Positions 45,531 through 54,592 of a stretch of 64,000 nucleotides of DNA are shown here, piece by piece. The position numbers were made by a program, and so were the translations under genes. Source of the stretch: Bosea sp. RAC05. GTDB taxonomy: Bacteria > Pseudomonadota > Alphaproteobacteria > Rhizobiales > Beijerinckiaceae. Each line of letters starts with the position of its first letter. Position 1 is the first letter of the stretch. The DNA is taken from contig NZ_CP016464.1 of assembly GCF_001713455.1 (NCBI RefSeq), positions 1,784,001 through 1,848,000 of the forward strand, written 5' to 3'. The notes below the pieces were generated by a model, which was given only the letters and a program-made list of their open reading frames with translations, searched no databases and was not told the origin of the DNA.

Positions 45531-46595
45531 ATGGCGCAACCGGGTCATACTTCGAAGACGCTGACGGTCCTGTCCCAGGAGGCGATCGTCATCACCATCG
45601 CCGCGATCGGCGGCGCGCTGTTCTCGCTGCTGGGCGCGCCGGCCGCCTGGCTCTCCGGCGCCATGATCCTGAGCGCGCTCGTCGCGTTCGTGCGGCCCCT
45701 GCCGGTGCTGCGCCGCTCCTGGTTCGATTCCACCGTGCTGCTCTCGGGGACGATCATCGGCTCGGCCGCGACGCCCGAGGCCCTGGCTGCGGCGGTGCGC
45801 TATCCGGCCTCGCTGGTCGTCCTGCTCTTTGCCATGGCCGGCATCATGGCCGCCACCGGCGCCTATCTGCGCTATGTCGCGCGCTGGTCCTGGCTCGATG
45901 CGCTGCTGGCGGCGGCGCCCGGGGCGCTTGCGACGGTGCTGGCGGTCGCCCAGTCGAAAGGCGCCAATATCGGCCGCATCTCGGTGGTCCAGCTGTTTCG
46001 CCTGCTCGTTCTGGTCGCGCTGCTGCCCAGCCTGATGCAGCTGACGGGGCTGCATTCCGACCTCCCGACGCCGCCGGCGAAGATCCTCGATGCCTGGACG
46101 ATGCTCCTGCTGCTGCTCGCCGGCTTCGGCGTCGGGCTCGTGCTCGACCGCATGGGCGTGGCGGCGCCGATGATGTTCGGCGCGACGCTCGCCAGCGCCG
46201 TGGCGCATGGCACCGGTCTCGTCGAGGGCAGCCTGCCGCCTCCGGTGCAGATCGCGGTGCTGGTCATGCTGGGCTCGACCATGGGCGGGCGCGTCGGCGC
46301 CATCCCGCGGCGCGAGCTTCTGGGGCTGTTCCCGCTGGCTGCGGGGGGCCTGCTCGTCTCGCTTGGCGTCGCCTTCGCCTTCGCCTGGCCCGCCGCGCTG
46401 CTGGCGGGCGTGTCATATGCCGATTCGATGACCGCCTTTGCGCCCGGCGGGCTCGAGGCCATGGCGATGCTCGCCTTCGCGATGGGGCTCGACACGCTCT
46501 ATGTCGGCTCGCACCACCTGATGCGCTTCCTGATCATCGGCTTCGCCATGCCGTTCCTGATCGACCGGATCCCGGGCCGCCCGCCGGAGCGCTGA
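45531..46595 (+). CDS. AbrB-family membrane protein (putative ammonia monooxygenase type)
   Basis: A 354-residue polytopic membrane protein with about nine to ten helices in two repeats, AAWLSGAMILSALVA and APMMFGATLASAVAH being the duplicated core. It belongs to the family wrongly named AbrB transcriptional regulator or ammonia monooxygenase, and is a transporter-like protein of unknown substrate (membrane AbrB duplication). There is no DNA-binding domain. The ATG at 45531 is close to a weak purine-rich site. It is convergent with the binding-protein gene at 46618. Confidence 0.85.
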   Translation: MAQPGHTSKTLTVLSQEAIVITIAAIGGALFSLLGAPAAWLSGAMILSALVAFVRPLPVLRRSWFDSTVLLSGTIIGSAATPEALAAAVRYPASLVVLLFAMAGIMAATGAYLRYVARWSWLDALLAAAPGALATVLAVAQSKGANIGRISVVQLFRLLVLVALLPSLMQLTGLHSDLPTPPAKILDAWTMLLLLLAGFGVGLVLDRMGVAAPMMFGATLASAVAHGTGLVEGSLPPPVQIAVLVMLGSTMGGRVGAIPRRELLGLFPLAAGGLLVSLGVAFAFAWPAALLAGVSYADSMTAFAPGGLEAMAMLAFAMGLDTLYVGSHHLMRFLIIGFAMPFLIDRIPGRPPER

Positions 46596-46617
46596 GGCCC
46601 GGCGGGCGGCGGAGGCA

Positions 46618-48207
46618 TCAGTCGACGCCGATCGTCGTCAGGTCCTGGAACCAGTGCTGGGCCAGCACGAACTTCTTCACCTTCGGCGAGAGCGCATGCG
46701 GGTTGGTGTCGTGCACCACCCAGCCGAGCACCGCGTCGTCGACGATCAGGCTGTGCACCTTGGCGAGCAGCTCGTCCTGCTTAGCGACGTCGAAGCTCTT
46801 GGCGGCCTCGTCGAGCAGCGCATCCACCGCCGGGCTCGACCAGGTCCCCCAGTTCACGCCGACCGGCGCGACCTGGCTGGAGTGGAAGAAGCGGATGATC
46901 GCATAGAGCGGGTCCGAGGTGACATAGGCGACGTTGTTGGCGGTGACGTCGGCGTTCATCTCGTCCTTCGCGCCCTTCCGCCAGCGCGTGTAGAGCACCT
47001 CGAGCTCGACGACCTTGAACTCGACCTCGATGCCGACATCCTTGAGGTTCTGCTGGATGAACTCGTTCATCGGCAGCGACTGCATCTGGCCCGAGCCGCC
47101 CTGGGCGATGACGAAGGTGGTCTTGAGCGGCTTCTGCTTGGAATAGCCGGCCTCGGCGAGCAGCTTCCTGGCGGCTTCCGGGTCGTACTTGATCTGGAAG
47201 GTCGGCTTGCCGAACCAGGGGCTCGTCGGGTCGACCTGCCCGATGGCCGGGCGCGCCAGCCCGTTCAGCAGGGCGACGATGCCCTCGCGGTCGATGGCGA
47301 GGTTGAGCGCCTTGCGCAGCCGCACATCGGCCCAGGGCGAGCCGGGCGCGACCGAGAGGTGGTAGTTCCAGACATGCGGCGTCACGTTCTCGACGATCCG
47401 CATCTTCGCCGACTTCAGCTGCGGCACGGTGTCGGGCGCCGGCGTCTCGATCATGTCAACCTGGCCGGTGATCAGCGCATTGGTCCGCGCCAGAACCTCC
47501 GGCATCGGCAGCAGGATCAGCCGGTCGACCTTGGCGAGGCGCCGCTTGTCCCAGTAGTCGGCGTTCTTGACCAGTTCGGCGCGCTCGCGCGGCACGAATT
47601 TGTCGAGCTTGAACGGGCCGGTGCCCGAGGGCGTCATCGCGAACTTGTCCCAGTCCCGGCCGACCTTCTCGTACTGGGCGGGCGAGGACACCAGGAACCA
47701 GAGCATCTGGTAGGGGAAGAAGGAATCGATCGCCTTGGTGGTGATCTCGACCGTCCTGGCATCGACCACGCGGTAGCTCGCCACCGATGGCAGCCGCGGC
47801 CTCACCTGCGCCGCCTGGCGGCGGTCGTAATGCGGCGCCTTCTCGTCCAGCACCTTGTCGAGGTTCCAGACCACGGCGGCGGCATCGAGCGTCGAGCCGT
47901 CATGGAACTTCACGCCCTCGCGCAGCGTGAACAGCCACTTCTTCGGGTCGGTGGGATCGACCTTCCACTCGGTGGCAAGCCCCGGCATCAGCTTGCCCGG
48001 CCGGTCGGCGACGTCCATCTCCCAGGCCACGAGCGGGTCGTAGATCGTGTAGCCGGTGAATTTATAGGCGCCGGCGCCGCGATCGGGCTGGCCGGAGGTC
48101 AGTGGGATGTCGGCCAGCGAAATGCCGTAGCGCACCACGGACTCGGCCTGCGCACCGCTGGCGAGCGAAAGGGCGACGGCGGCCGACAATGCCAATCGTT
48201 TCAACAT
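46618..48207 (-). CDS. ABC transporter substrate-binding protein, family 5
   Basis: A 529-residue SBP_bac_5 protein with a Sec signal peptide (MLKRLALSAAVALSLASGAQA, cleaved after about residue 21) and the family motif WLFTLREGVKFHDG. It is a paralogue of the protein at 30136-31776: VGRDW, GTGPF, VPRERAELV, ILLPMPE, IVALLNG, GSGQM and LPMNEF are shared. No permease genes are next to it. The ATG lies at the edge of a TGCATGCA repeat, and GGAG is about nine bases upstream. The gluconolactonase-like gene begins 97 bases upstream on the same strand, so they may be cotranscribed. Confidence 0.9.
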   Translation of the reverse strand: MLKRLALSAAVALSLASGAQAESVVRYGISLADIPLTSGQPDRGAGAYKFTGYTIYDPLVAWEMDVADRPGKLMPGLATEWKVDPTDPKKWLFTLREGVKFHDGSTLDAAAVVWNLDKVLDEKAPHYDRRQAAQVRPRLPSVASYRVVDARTVEITTKAIDSFFPYQMLWFLVSSPAQYEKVGRDWDKFAMTPSGTGPFKLDKFVPRERAELVKNADYWDKRRLAKVDRLILLPMPEVLARTNALITGQVDMIETPAPDTVPQLKSAKMRIVENVTPHVWNYHLSVAPGSPWADVRLRKALNLAIDREGIVALLNGLARPAIGQVDPTSPWFGKPTFQIKYDPEAARKLLAEAGYSKQKPLKTTFVIAQGGSGQMQSLPMNEFIQQNLKDVGIEVEFKVVELEVLYTRWRKGAKDEMNADVTANNVAYVTSDPLYAIIRFFHSSQVAPVGVNWGTWSSPAVDALLDEAAKSFDVAKQDELLAKVHSLIVDDAVLGWVVHDTNPHALSPKVKKFVLAQHWFQDLTTIGVD

Positions 48208-48238
48208 GCATGCAACTCCAGTGGGGAAGATGCATGCA
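48206..48238. repeat. Duplicated TGCATGCA palindromes in the SBP leader
   Basis: ATGCATGCA occurs twice, at 48206-48214 and 48230-48238, 24 bases apart, in the spacer just before the binding-protein gene. Each contains the 8-base palindrome TGCATGCA, and the first covers the start codon. Twenty-four bases is about 2.3 turns; it could be an operator pair or simple duplication. Confidence 0.5.
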
Positions 48239-48303
48239 CTTCAGCAAGCGGTGTGCCATGGCCGCTGCCCTCGCGAACACGTCATCGAGAGCGCTTGCGT
48301 CGC

Positions 48304-49245
48304 TCAGCGTGGGCCGGGCCAGACGGCTCCGTTCGTGTTGGTCATCACCGCATAGAGCGAGCTGGTGCCGCAGATGAACAGGCGGTTGAGCCGCGGGCCG
48401 CCCCAGCAGACATTGGCGACGACCTCGGGGATTGCGATCTTGCCGATCAGCGTCCCGTCGGGGTGATAGACGTGGACGCCGTCGGCGGCGCTGGTCCAGA
48501 TTCGGCCCTCGACATCGAGCCGGAAGCCGTCGAACAGGCCGGCCGTGCAGGTGGCGAAGACCCGCGAATCCTTCAGCCGCGTGCCGTCGGCAGAGACCTC
48601 GCAGGCGCGGATGTGGCGCGGCCCATGGACCGGATCGTGGCTGGCGCCGGTGTCGGCGATGTAGAGGATGCGCTCGTCGGGCGAGAAGGCGAGCCCGTTG
48701 GGCTTGACGAAATCATCCGCGACCAGGCTCAGCGCGCCGCTCTGGCCGTCGATCCGGTAGACATGGCAGGCGCCGATCTCGCTCTCGGCCCTGTTGCCCT
48801 CATAATCGCTGAGGATGCCGTAGTCGGGATCGGTGAACCAGATCGACCCGTCCGACTTGACCACGACGTCGTTGGGCGAGTTCAGCCGCTTCCCCTGCCA
48901 GTGGCTGGCCAGCACGGTGACCGAGCCGTCAGGCTCGGTGCGCGTCACCTGCCGGCCGCCATGCTCGCAGGTGACGAGTCGGCCTTCGGCGTCGACCGTG
49001 TTGCCGTTGCTGTTGCGCGCCGGCTGCCGGAACACGCTCGTCTGCCCGCTCATGGCGTCGAAGCGCAGCATCCGGTCGTTGGGGATGTCGGAGAAGACCA
49101 GCGTGTTGTGCGCCCGGAACCAGGCCGGCCCCTCCGCCCAGCGCGAGCCGGTCCAAAGCCGCTCGACGCGGGCCGAGCCGGGAATGATGCGGTGGAAGCG
49201 GGGATCGAGCACGGTCGAGCCCGTGCCTTCGAGAATGCCGAACAT
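48304..49245 (-). CDS. SMP-30/gluconolactonase-family protein
   Basis: A 313-residue six-bladed beta-propeller of the SGL/gluconolaconase family. The calcium-binding residues are in the usual segments: E38 in RWAEGPAWF, N in RLNSPNDVVVKSDGSIWFTDPDYG, and the later VKPNGLAFSPDE and YIADTG. Members hydrolyse sugar lactones. There is no signal peptide. The LysR gene follows upstream on the same strand (46 bases between) and the family-5 binding protein follows downstream, suggesting a sugar or sugar-acid catabolic context (inference). Confidence 0.9.
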   Translation of the reverse strand: MFGILEGTGSTVLDPRFHRIIPGSARVERLWTGSRWAEGPAWFRAHNTLVFSDIPNDRMLRFDAMSGQTSVFRQPARNSNGNTVDAEGRLVTCEHGGRQVTRTEPDGSVTVLASHWQGKRLNSPNDVVVKSDGSIWFTDPDYGILSDYEGNRAESEIGACHVYRIDGQSGALSLVADDFVKPNGLAFSPDERILYIADTGASHDPVHGPRHIRACEVSADGTRLKDSRVFATCTAGLFDGFRLDVEGRIWTSAADGVHVYHPDGTLIGKIAIPEVVANVCWGGPRLNRLFICGTSSLYAVMTNTNGAVWPGPR

Positions 49246-49290
49246 GGAACCTGTCTCCGCCTGCGTGCTGCCGATGAGCCCGTCTTACGT

Positions 49291-50196
49291 TTACAGCGTC
49301 AGCCCGGCGTCCCAATAGGGCGTCTGGCCATAGAGTTCGGCGAGGTAGTCGACGAAGGCGCGCACCTTCTGCTCCATGTGCCGGCGGCTTGGATAGACCG
49401 CGTGGATGGCGACGCGGCTGCCGACCGAATAGGCCGGCAACACCCGCTGCAGCGCGCCCGACTTCAGCTCCGGCCCGACATCCCAGGTCGAGCGCAAGGC
49501 GATGCCGAGCCCCGCCAGCAGCGCCTCGCGCACGACCTCGCTGGAATTGGTCCGCAGCGGGCCGGCGACGCGTACCGTCACCGGCCCGTCGGGGCCGTCC
49601 AGCGTCCAGTGGTCGGTGTTGTGGGCGATCAGCGTATGGCGCGAGAGGTCCTCGATCGTCGCCGGAACGCCCGCTGCCGCGAGATAGCCCGGCGTCGCAC
49701 AGAGCACGCGGTGGTTCGGCGCGAGCCGCTTCGCGACCAGGCTCGAATCGCGCAAATCCGCAATGCGGATGGCGAGATCGAAGCCCTCGCCGACGATGTC
49801 GATGAAGCCGTCGCCGAGCACGAGTTCGACGCTGACCAGCGGATGCGCGTCGAGGAAGGGCTTGAGATGCGGCGCGATGTGCAGCCGCCCGAAGGAGGTC
49901 GGCGCCGAGACCCGCAGCGTGCCGCGCACCTGCCCGGCCCCACTCGCCACCCAGGCCTCGGCATCCTCGATCGAGGACAGGATCGAGACGACCCGCTCGT
50001 AGAAGCCCTGTCCGGCCTCGGTCAGCGAGAGCTGCCGGGTCGTGCGTTGCAGCAGCCGCACGCCCAGCCGCTCCTCGAGCCGGCGGATGCGCTTGGAGAT
50101 GACCGCCGGCGACAGGTTGAGCTGTCGCCCGGCGGCGGACATGCTGCGCGCCGTCACGACATGGGCGAAGACGTCGAGGTCGCCGAACCGGTCCAT
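49291..50196 (-). CDS. LysR-family transcriptional regulator, divergent from glcDEF
   Basis: A 301-residue LysR regulator of the DsdC/AaeR-like group. The N-terminal HTH (MDRFGDLDVFAHVV... SMSAAGRQLNLSPAVISKRIRRLE) is complete and the LysR_substrate domain follows from about residue 90. It is divergent from the glycolate oxidase operon, whose start is 246 bases away, and is the obvious candidate to control it; in E. coli the regulator of glc is a GntR protein instead, so the wiring differs (inference). The ATG at 50196 is fixed by the conserved N-terminus; upstream codons to 50370 are not conserved-looking. Confidence 0.92.
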   Translation of the reverse strand: MDRFGDLDVFAHVVTARSMSAAGRQLNLSPAVISKRIRRLEERLGVRLLQRTTRQLSLTEAGQGFYERVVSILSSIEDAEAWVASGAGQVRGTLRVSAPTSFGRLHIAPHLKPFLDAHPLVSVELVLGDGFIDIVGEGFDLAIRIADLRDSSLVAKRLAPNHRVLCATPGYLAAAGVPATIEDLSRHTLIAHNTDHWTLDGPDGPVTVRVAGPLRTNSSEVVREALLAGLGIALRSTWDVGPELKSGALQRVLPAYSVGSRVAIHAVYPSRRHMEQKVRAFVDYLAELYGQTPYWDAGLTL

Positions 50197-50306
50197 GGCT
50201 GCACAGATCCCTCGTCGATTTTTTCGACTATGGAAAAGATCATGCGCGTCGGTCGCACTGCAAGTCGTTTCGAATTGGTCTAGGGTCTCACAGGTCTGCC
50301 AGCGTG

Positions 50307-50412
50307 AGCCCTCATCCTGAGGAGCCGCGAAGCGGCGTCTCGAAGGATGCTCCAGTGCGCTCTGGATCATCCTTCGAGACGCGAGCTTTGCTCGCTCCTC
50401 AGGATGAGGGCT
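50307..50412. repeat. Large palindromic element in LysR-glcD spacer
   Basis: A 106-base three-tier palindrome. Outer arms are 50307-50325 and 50394-50412 (19 bases, perfect), the middle arms are 50335-50349 and 50368-50382 (15 bases, perfect), and the inner TCCAG/CTGGA stem closes a six-base loop. It is the CTCATCCTGAGGAGC-type extragenic palindrome common in Rhizobiales genomes. It lies 29 bases upstream of glcD, in the control region shared with LysR. Confidence 0.85.
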
Positions 50413-50441
50413 GAGGGTGGCCGGAGACGCAGGAGTTCACG

Positions 50442-51878
50442 ATGTCCGCCATCGCCTTCCCCATTCCCGACCAGAGCATCCTCGCCCGCCGCGAGGAGAT
50501 CGTCGCCGGCCTCGCCACGCTGGTCGCGCCCGAGGCGCTGATCACCGCCGAGGACGAGCGGCGCCCCTATGAGACGGATGCGCTGACCGCCTATCGCCGC
50601 CTGCCGCTGGCGGTGGTGCTGCCCTCGACCACGGCGGAGGTCGCGGCGGTCCTGAAGTTCTGCGGCGAGCAGGGCGTGCCGGTGGTGCCGCGCGGAGCGG
50701 GCACCTCGCTCGCCGGCGGCGCCATTCCGCAGGAGGATGCCGTCGTCATCGGCGTCTCCAAGATGAACCGCATCCTTTCGATCGACTATGCCAACCGCAC
50801 CGCGAAGGTGCAGGCCGGCGTCACCAATCTCGCCGTCACCGGCGAGGTCTCGGCCGAGGGCTTCTTCTACGCGCCCGACCCGTCCTCGCAGCTCGCCTGC
50901 TCGATCGGCGGCAATATCGGCATGAACTCCGGCGGGGCGCATTGCCTGAAATACGGCGTCACCACCAACAACGTGCTCGGCGTCACCATGGTGCTGCTCG
51001 ACGGCAGCATCGTGGAGGTCGGCGGCGCCCATCTCGATGCCGCCGGCTACGACATCCTCGGCCTGATCAACGGCTCCGAAGGCCAGCTCGGCATCATCAC
51101 CGAGGCGACGGTGCGCATCCTGCGCGCGGCGGAAGGCGCCAGGCCCGTGCTGTTCGGCTTCCCGACCAGCGAGCAGGCCGGCGCGGCGGTGGCGGCCATC
51201 ATCGGCGCGGGCATCATTCCCGTCGCGATGGAGTTCATGGACAAGCCCGCCATCGAGATCTGCGAGGCTTTCGCCCATGCCGGCTATCCGATGGATGTCG
51301 AGGCGCTGCTGATCATCGAGGTCGAGGGCTCCGACACCGAGATGGACGCCCAGCTCGCCCGTATCGTCGCCATTGCGCGCGAGCACGGCGTCAAGACGGT
51401 CAAGGAGAGCAAATCGGCGATGGAGGCGGCCGCGATCTGGAAGGGCCGCAAATCCGCCTTCGGCGCCACCGGCCGCATCGCCGACTACATCTGCATGGAC
51501 GGCACCATCCCCACCGGCCAGCTGCCTTACGTGCTGCGCCGCATGGCCGAGATCGTGAAGGGCTATGGCCTGCGCGTCGCCAATGTCTTCCATGCCGGCG
51601 ACGGCAATCTCCACCCGCTGATCCTCTACAACTGCAACGACCCGGTCGAGGCGCAGAAGGCGGAGGATGCCGGCATGGACATCCTCAAGCTCTGCGTCGA
51701 GGTCGGCGGCTGCCTGACCGGCGAGCACGGCGTCGGCATCGAGAAGCGCGACCTGATGACCTTCCAGTTCAACCCTGAGGATCTGAACCAGCAGATGCGG
51801 GTGAGGGCGGTGTTCGACCAGCGCTGGCTGCTCAACCCGGCGAAGGTGTTCCCGCTGGAAGGGCGGGTGGCGGCGTGA
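50442..51878 (+). CDS. glcD: Glycolate oxidase subunit GlcD
   Basis: A 478-residue FAD-linked oxidase, the catalytic subunit of glycolate oxidase. The FAD-binding domain has VPVVPRGAGTSLAGGAIPQE and ACSIGGNIGMNSGG; the C-terminal domain has the motif VFHAGDGNLHP (about residues 380-390) and GEHGVGIEK. It oxidises glycolate to glyoxylate with GlcE and GlcF, passing electrons to the membrane quinone pool. glcE starts 16 bases after its stop. The ATG at 50442 lies 29 bases after the palindromic element. Confidence 0.96.
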   Translation: MSAIAFPIPDQSILARREEIVAGLATLVAPEALITAEDERRPYETDALTAYRRLPLAVVLPSTTAEVAAVLKFCGEQGVPVVPRGAGTSLAGGAIPQEDAVVIGVSKMNRILSIDYANRTAKVQAGVTNLAVTGEVSAEGFFYAPDPSSQLACSIGGNIGMNSGGAHCLKYGVTTNNVLGVTMVLLDGSIVEVGGAHLDAAGYDILGLINGSEGQLGIITEATVRILRAAEGARPVLFGFPTSEQAGAAVAAIIGAGIIPVAMEFMDKPAIEICEAFAHAGYPMDVEALLIIEVEGSDTEMDAQLARIVAIAREHGVKTVKESKSAMEAAAIWKGRKSAFGATGRIADYICMDGTIPTGQLPYVLRRMAEIVKGYGLRVANVFHAGDGNLHPLILYNCNDPVEAQKAEDAGMDILKLCVEVGGCLTGEHGVGIEKRDLMTFQFNPEDLNQQMRVRAVFDQRWLLNPAKVFPLEGRVAA

Positions 51879-51894
51879 CGATCGGCTTGCAGCA

Positions 51895-53082
51895 ATGACC
51901 CTCCACATCCCCACCACCGAGGCGCAGGCCTGCGCCATCGTGAAATCGGTGATCGACAGCGGCGTTCCCCTGTCGATCGGCGGCGGCGGCACGCGCGCCG
52001 GGCTCGGCCGCCCGACGCAGACGCAGAGCACGCTCTCCAGCGCCGGCCTCACCGGCATCACGCTCTATGAGCCGGCCGAGATGGTTATCGCCGCGCGCGC
52101 CGGCACGCCGCTGGCCGAGGTCGAGCGCACGCTTGCCGAGCGCGGCCAGATGCTGCCCTTCGAGCCGATGGACCACCGCGCGCTGCTGGGCACGGATGGA
52201 GAGCCGACCATCGGCGCGGTTGCGGCCGGCAACATCTCCGGCCCGCGCCGGATCAATGCCGGGGCCGCGCGCGATTCCCTCATCGGCATCCGGCTGGTGA
52301 ACGGCCGCGGCGAGGCGATCAAATCCGGAGGGCGGGTGATGAAGAACGTCACCGGGCTCGACCTGGTGAAGCTCGTCGCCGGCAGCTACGGCACGCTCGG
52401 CTTTCTCACCGAGGTCACCTTCCGCGTGCTGCCGAAGCCGGAGCGCATCCTGACGCTCGCCTGGCGCGGCCTTTCGGACGAGGCGGCGGTGGCGCTGCTC
52501 TGCACCGCGCTCGGCTCGCCCTATGAGCCCTTCGCCGCCTCGCATCTGCCGGCCGGCATCGGCGCGGCCCAGCCCCGCACGCTGCTGCGGCTGGAGAACT
52601 TCTCCGACTCGATCGACTATCGCAGCCGCGAGCTGATCGCGCTGCTGGGGGCCCATGGCGCACCCGAGCGGATCGAGGGGCAGGATTCGGTCGAACTCTG
52701 GCGCGATGTCCGCGACGCCCGCGTCTTCGCCGGCACCGACGAGGCCATCTGGCGGCTGTCCGTCGCCCCTACCGCGGGTCCGAAAGCAACCGCTGCCATC
52801 GCGGCGCGGGTGCCGGGCGCGCGCTGGTTCTATGACTGGGGTGGCGGGCTGGTCTGGCTCGCGGTCCCCGCCGGCGCGGATGCCGCGGCCGACGCGATCC
52901 GCACGGCGATCAGGCCGCTGGGCGGCCATGCCACGCTGGTGCGCGCGCCGGCCGCCATCCGCGCGAGCGTGCCGGTGTTCGAACCGCTGCCGGAGCCGCT
53001 GATGCGGGTAACGGCGGGCATCAAGACGAGCTTCGATCCGGCGGGGATTTTCGAACCCGGCCGGATGTATGCGGGGGTGTGA
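51895..53082 (+). CDS. glcE: Glycolate oxidase subunit GlcE
   Basis: A 395-residue second FAD-binding subunit of glycolate oxidase. It has the FAD-domain motif SIGGGGTRAGLGRPTQ and later SGGRVMKNVTGLDLVKL, typical for GlcE, and lacks the GHxGDGN motif of GlcD. It starts 16 bases after glcD. The stop is followed by an extragenic palindrome before glcF, so transcription of the operon passes through that element. Confidence 0.94.
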   Translation: MTLHIPTTEAQACAIVKSVIDSGVPLSIGGGGTRAGLGRPTQTQSTLSSAGLTGITLYEPAEMVIAARAGTPLAEVERTLAERGQMLPFEPMDHRALLGTDGEPTIGAVAAGNISGPRRINAGAARDSLIGIRLVNGRGEAIKSGGRVMKNVTGLDLVKLVAGSYGTLGFLTEVTFRVLPKPERILTLAWRGLSDEAAVALLCTALGSPYEPFAASHLPAGIGAAQPRTLLRLENFSDSIDYRSRELIALLGAHGAPERIEGQDSVELWRDVRDARVFAGTDEAIWRLSVAPTAGPKATAAIAARVPGARWFYDWGGGLVWLAVPAGADAAADAIRTAIRPLGGHATLVRAPAAIRASVPVFEPLPEPLMRVTAGIKTSFDPAGIFEPGRMYAGV

Positions 53083-53093
53083 TGACCCTCATC

Positions 53094-53180
53094 GTCATGG
53101 TCGGGCTTGTCCCGACCATCCACGTCTTCTTTTCAGCCGCGTCGCAAGACGTGGATGCTCGGCACAAGGCCGAGCATGAC
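53094..53180 (+). repeat. Extragenic palindrome, copy 1 (upstream of glcF)
   Basis: The element starts with the stem GTCATGGTCGGGCTTGTCCC and ends with CTCGGCACAAGGCCGAGCATGAC-like sequence; halves pair through ATCCACGTCTT and AAGACGTGGAT. The first 36 bases (53094-53129) are identical, in reverse complement, to 54648-54683. It lies in the 122-base glcE-glcF spacer. Such elements are widespread in Rhizobiales genomes. Confidence 0.85.
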
Positions 53181-53204
53181 GGTGAGTGAGCCGGATATCA
53201 GACC

Positions 53205-54581
53205 ATGCAAACCAATTTCAGCCCCGCCCATCTCGCCTCGGACCCGCGGCTTCCGGCCTCGGAGAAGATCCTGCGCACCTGCGTGCATTGCGGCTTCTGC
53301 ACCGCGACCTGCCCGACCTATCTGCTGCTCGGCGACGAGCTCGATTCCCCGCGCGGGCGCATCTACCTGATCAAGGACATGCTGGAGAACGGCAAGCCGG
53401 CGACCGCGGAGGTCGTGAAGCATGTCGATCGCTGCCTCTCCTGCCTCTCCTGCATGTCGACCTGCCCGTCCGGCGTGCATTACATGCACCTCGTCGACCA
53501 TGCCCGCGCCCATATCGAGGAGACCTATGAGCGCTCCTGGCACGACCGGCTGCTGCGGCGCGTGCTGGGCGCGATCCTGCCCTATCCGGGCCGCTTCCGT
53601 GTCGCGATGCTCGGCGCGATGCTGGCGAAGCCTTTGGGGCCGGCGCTCGGCGCGCTGCCGCTGGTGGGCGCGCGGCTGAAGGCGATGCTGGCGCTGGCGC
53701 CCTCCAAATTGCCCTCGCGCTCGCCGATGGAGGGGCCGCAGAGCTTCGCCCCCGCCACGACGCCTGCGGGCAAGCGCGTCGCCATTCTCTCCGGTTGCGC
53801 CCAGCCGGTGCTCGACCCCGCCATCAACGAGGCGACGATCCGGCTGCTGACCCGCCACGGCGTCGAGGTGGTGCTGCCGAAAGGCGAGGGCTGCTGCGGC
53901 GCGCTCGTCCACCATATGGGCCGCGAGCACGATGCCCACGCCTTCGCGCGCGCCAATATCGACGCCTGGACGGCCGAGATCGAGGGCAAGGGCCTCGACG
54001 CCATCCTGATCACCACCTCGGGCTGCGGCACGACGATCAAGGATTACGGCTTCATGTTCCGCAACGAGCCGGCCTATGCGGCCAAGGCGGAGCGGGTGTC
54101 GGCGCTGGCCAAGGACGTCACGGAGTTCGTCGCGACGCTTGATCTCGTGCCGGTGCGGGATGTCGCCATGCCGATCGCCTACCACTCAGCCTGTTCGATG
54201 CAGCATGGCCAGCAGCTCAAGGATGGGCCCAAGCGCCTGCTCTCGGCCGCCGGCTTCGCGGTGAAGGAGGCGCCGGAGGGGCATATCTGCTGCGGCTCGG
54301 CCGGCGTCTACAACATCCTCCAGCCGGAGATCGCCGGCCAGCTGCGGGAGCGCAAGGTCGGCAACATCCAGAAGACCAAGCCGATGCTGGTCGCCACCGG
54401 CAACATCGGCTGCATGACCCAGATCGCGAAGGGCTTCGCCGACCGCGGCGCCACCACCCCGGTGGTCCACACTGCCGAACTGCTCGACTGGGCGACGGGC
54501 GGACCGTTGCCGGAGAAGCTCGCGCAGGCGGGCTTGGCCGATCGCCCGCTGCGGGAGGTGGCGCGGGTGGCGGCGGAGTGA
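53205..54581 (+). CDS. glcF: Glycolate oxidase iron-sulfur subunit GlcF
   Basis: A 458-residue protein with two ferredoxin-type [4Fe-4S] clusters at the N-terminus (C26, C29, C32, C36; and C77, C80, C83, C87) and two CCG domains for further iron-sulfur or quinone interaction (EGCCGALVHH, ICCGSAGVY). It accepts electrons from GlcD/GlcE and passes them to the respiratory chain. ATG 53205. It is flanked on both sides by copies of the same palindrome in opposite orientation. Confidence 0.96.
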   Translation: MQTNFSPAHLASDPRLPASEKILRTCVHCGFCTATCPTYLLLGDELDSPRGRIYLIKDMLENGKPATAEVVKHVDRCLSCLSCMSTCPSGVHYMHLVDHARAHIEETYERSWHDRLLRRVLGAILPYPGRFRVAMLGAMLAKPLGPALGALPLVGARLKAMLALAPSKLPSRSPMEGPQSFAPATTPAGKRVAILSGCAQPVLDPAINEATIRLLTRHGVEVVLPKGEGCCGALVHHMGREHDAHAFARANIDAWTAEIEGKGLDAILITTSGCGTTIKDYGFMFRNEPAYAAKAERVSALAKDVTEFVATLDLVPVRDVAMPIAYHSACSMQHGQQLKDGPKRLLSAAGFAVKEAPEGHICCGSAGVYNILQPEIAGQLRERKVGNIQKTKPMLVATGNIGCMTQIAKGFADRGATTPVVHTAELLDWATGGPLPEKLAQAGLADRPLREVARVAAE

Positions 54582-54592
54582 CGAGCCACGCC

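Noticed and set aside
46654..50283. A 1209-codon open frame on the plus strand
   Set aside because: It runs across three well-supported minus-strand genes and has no domain or start signal.
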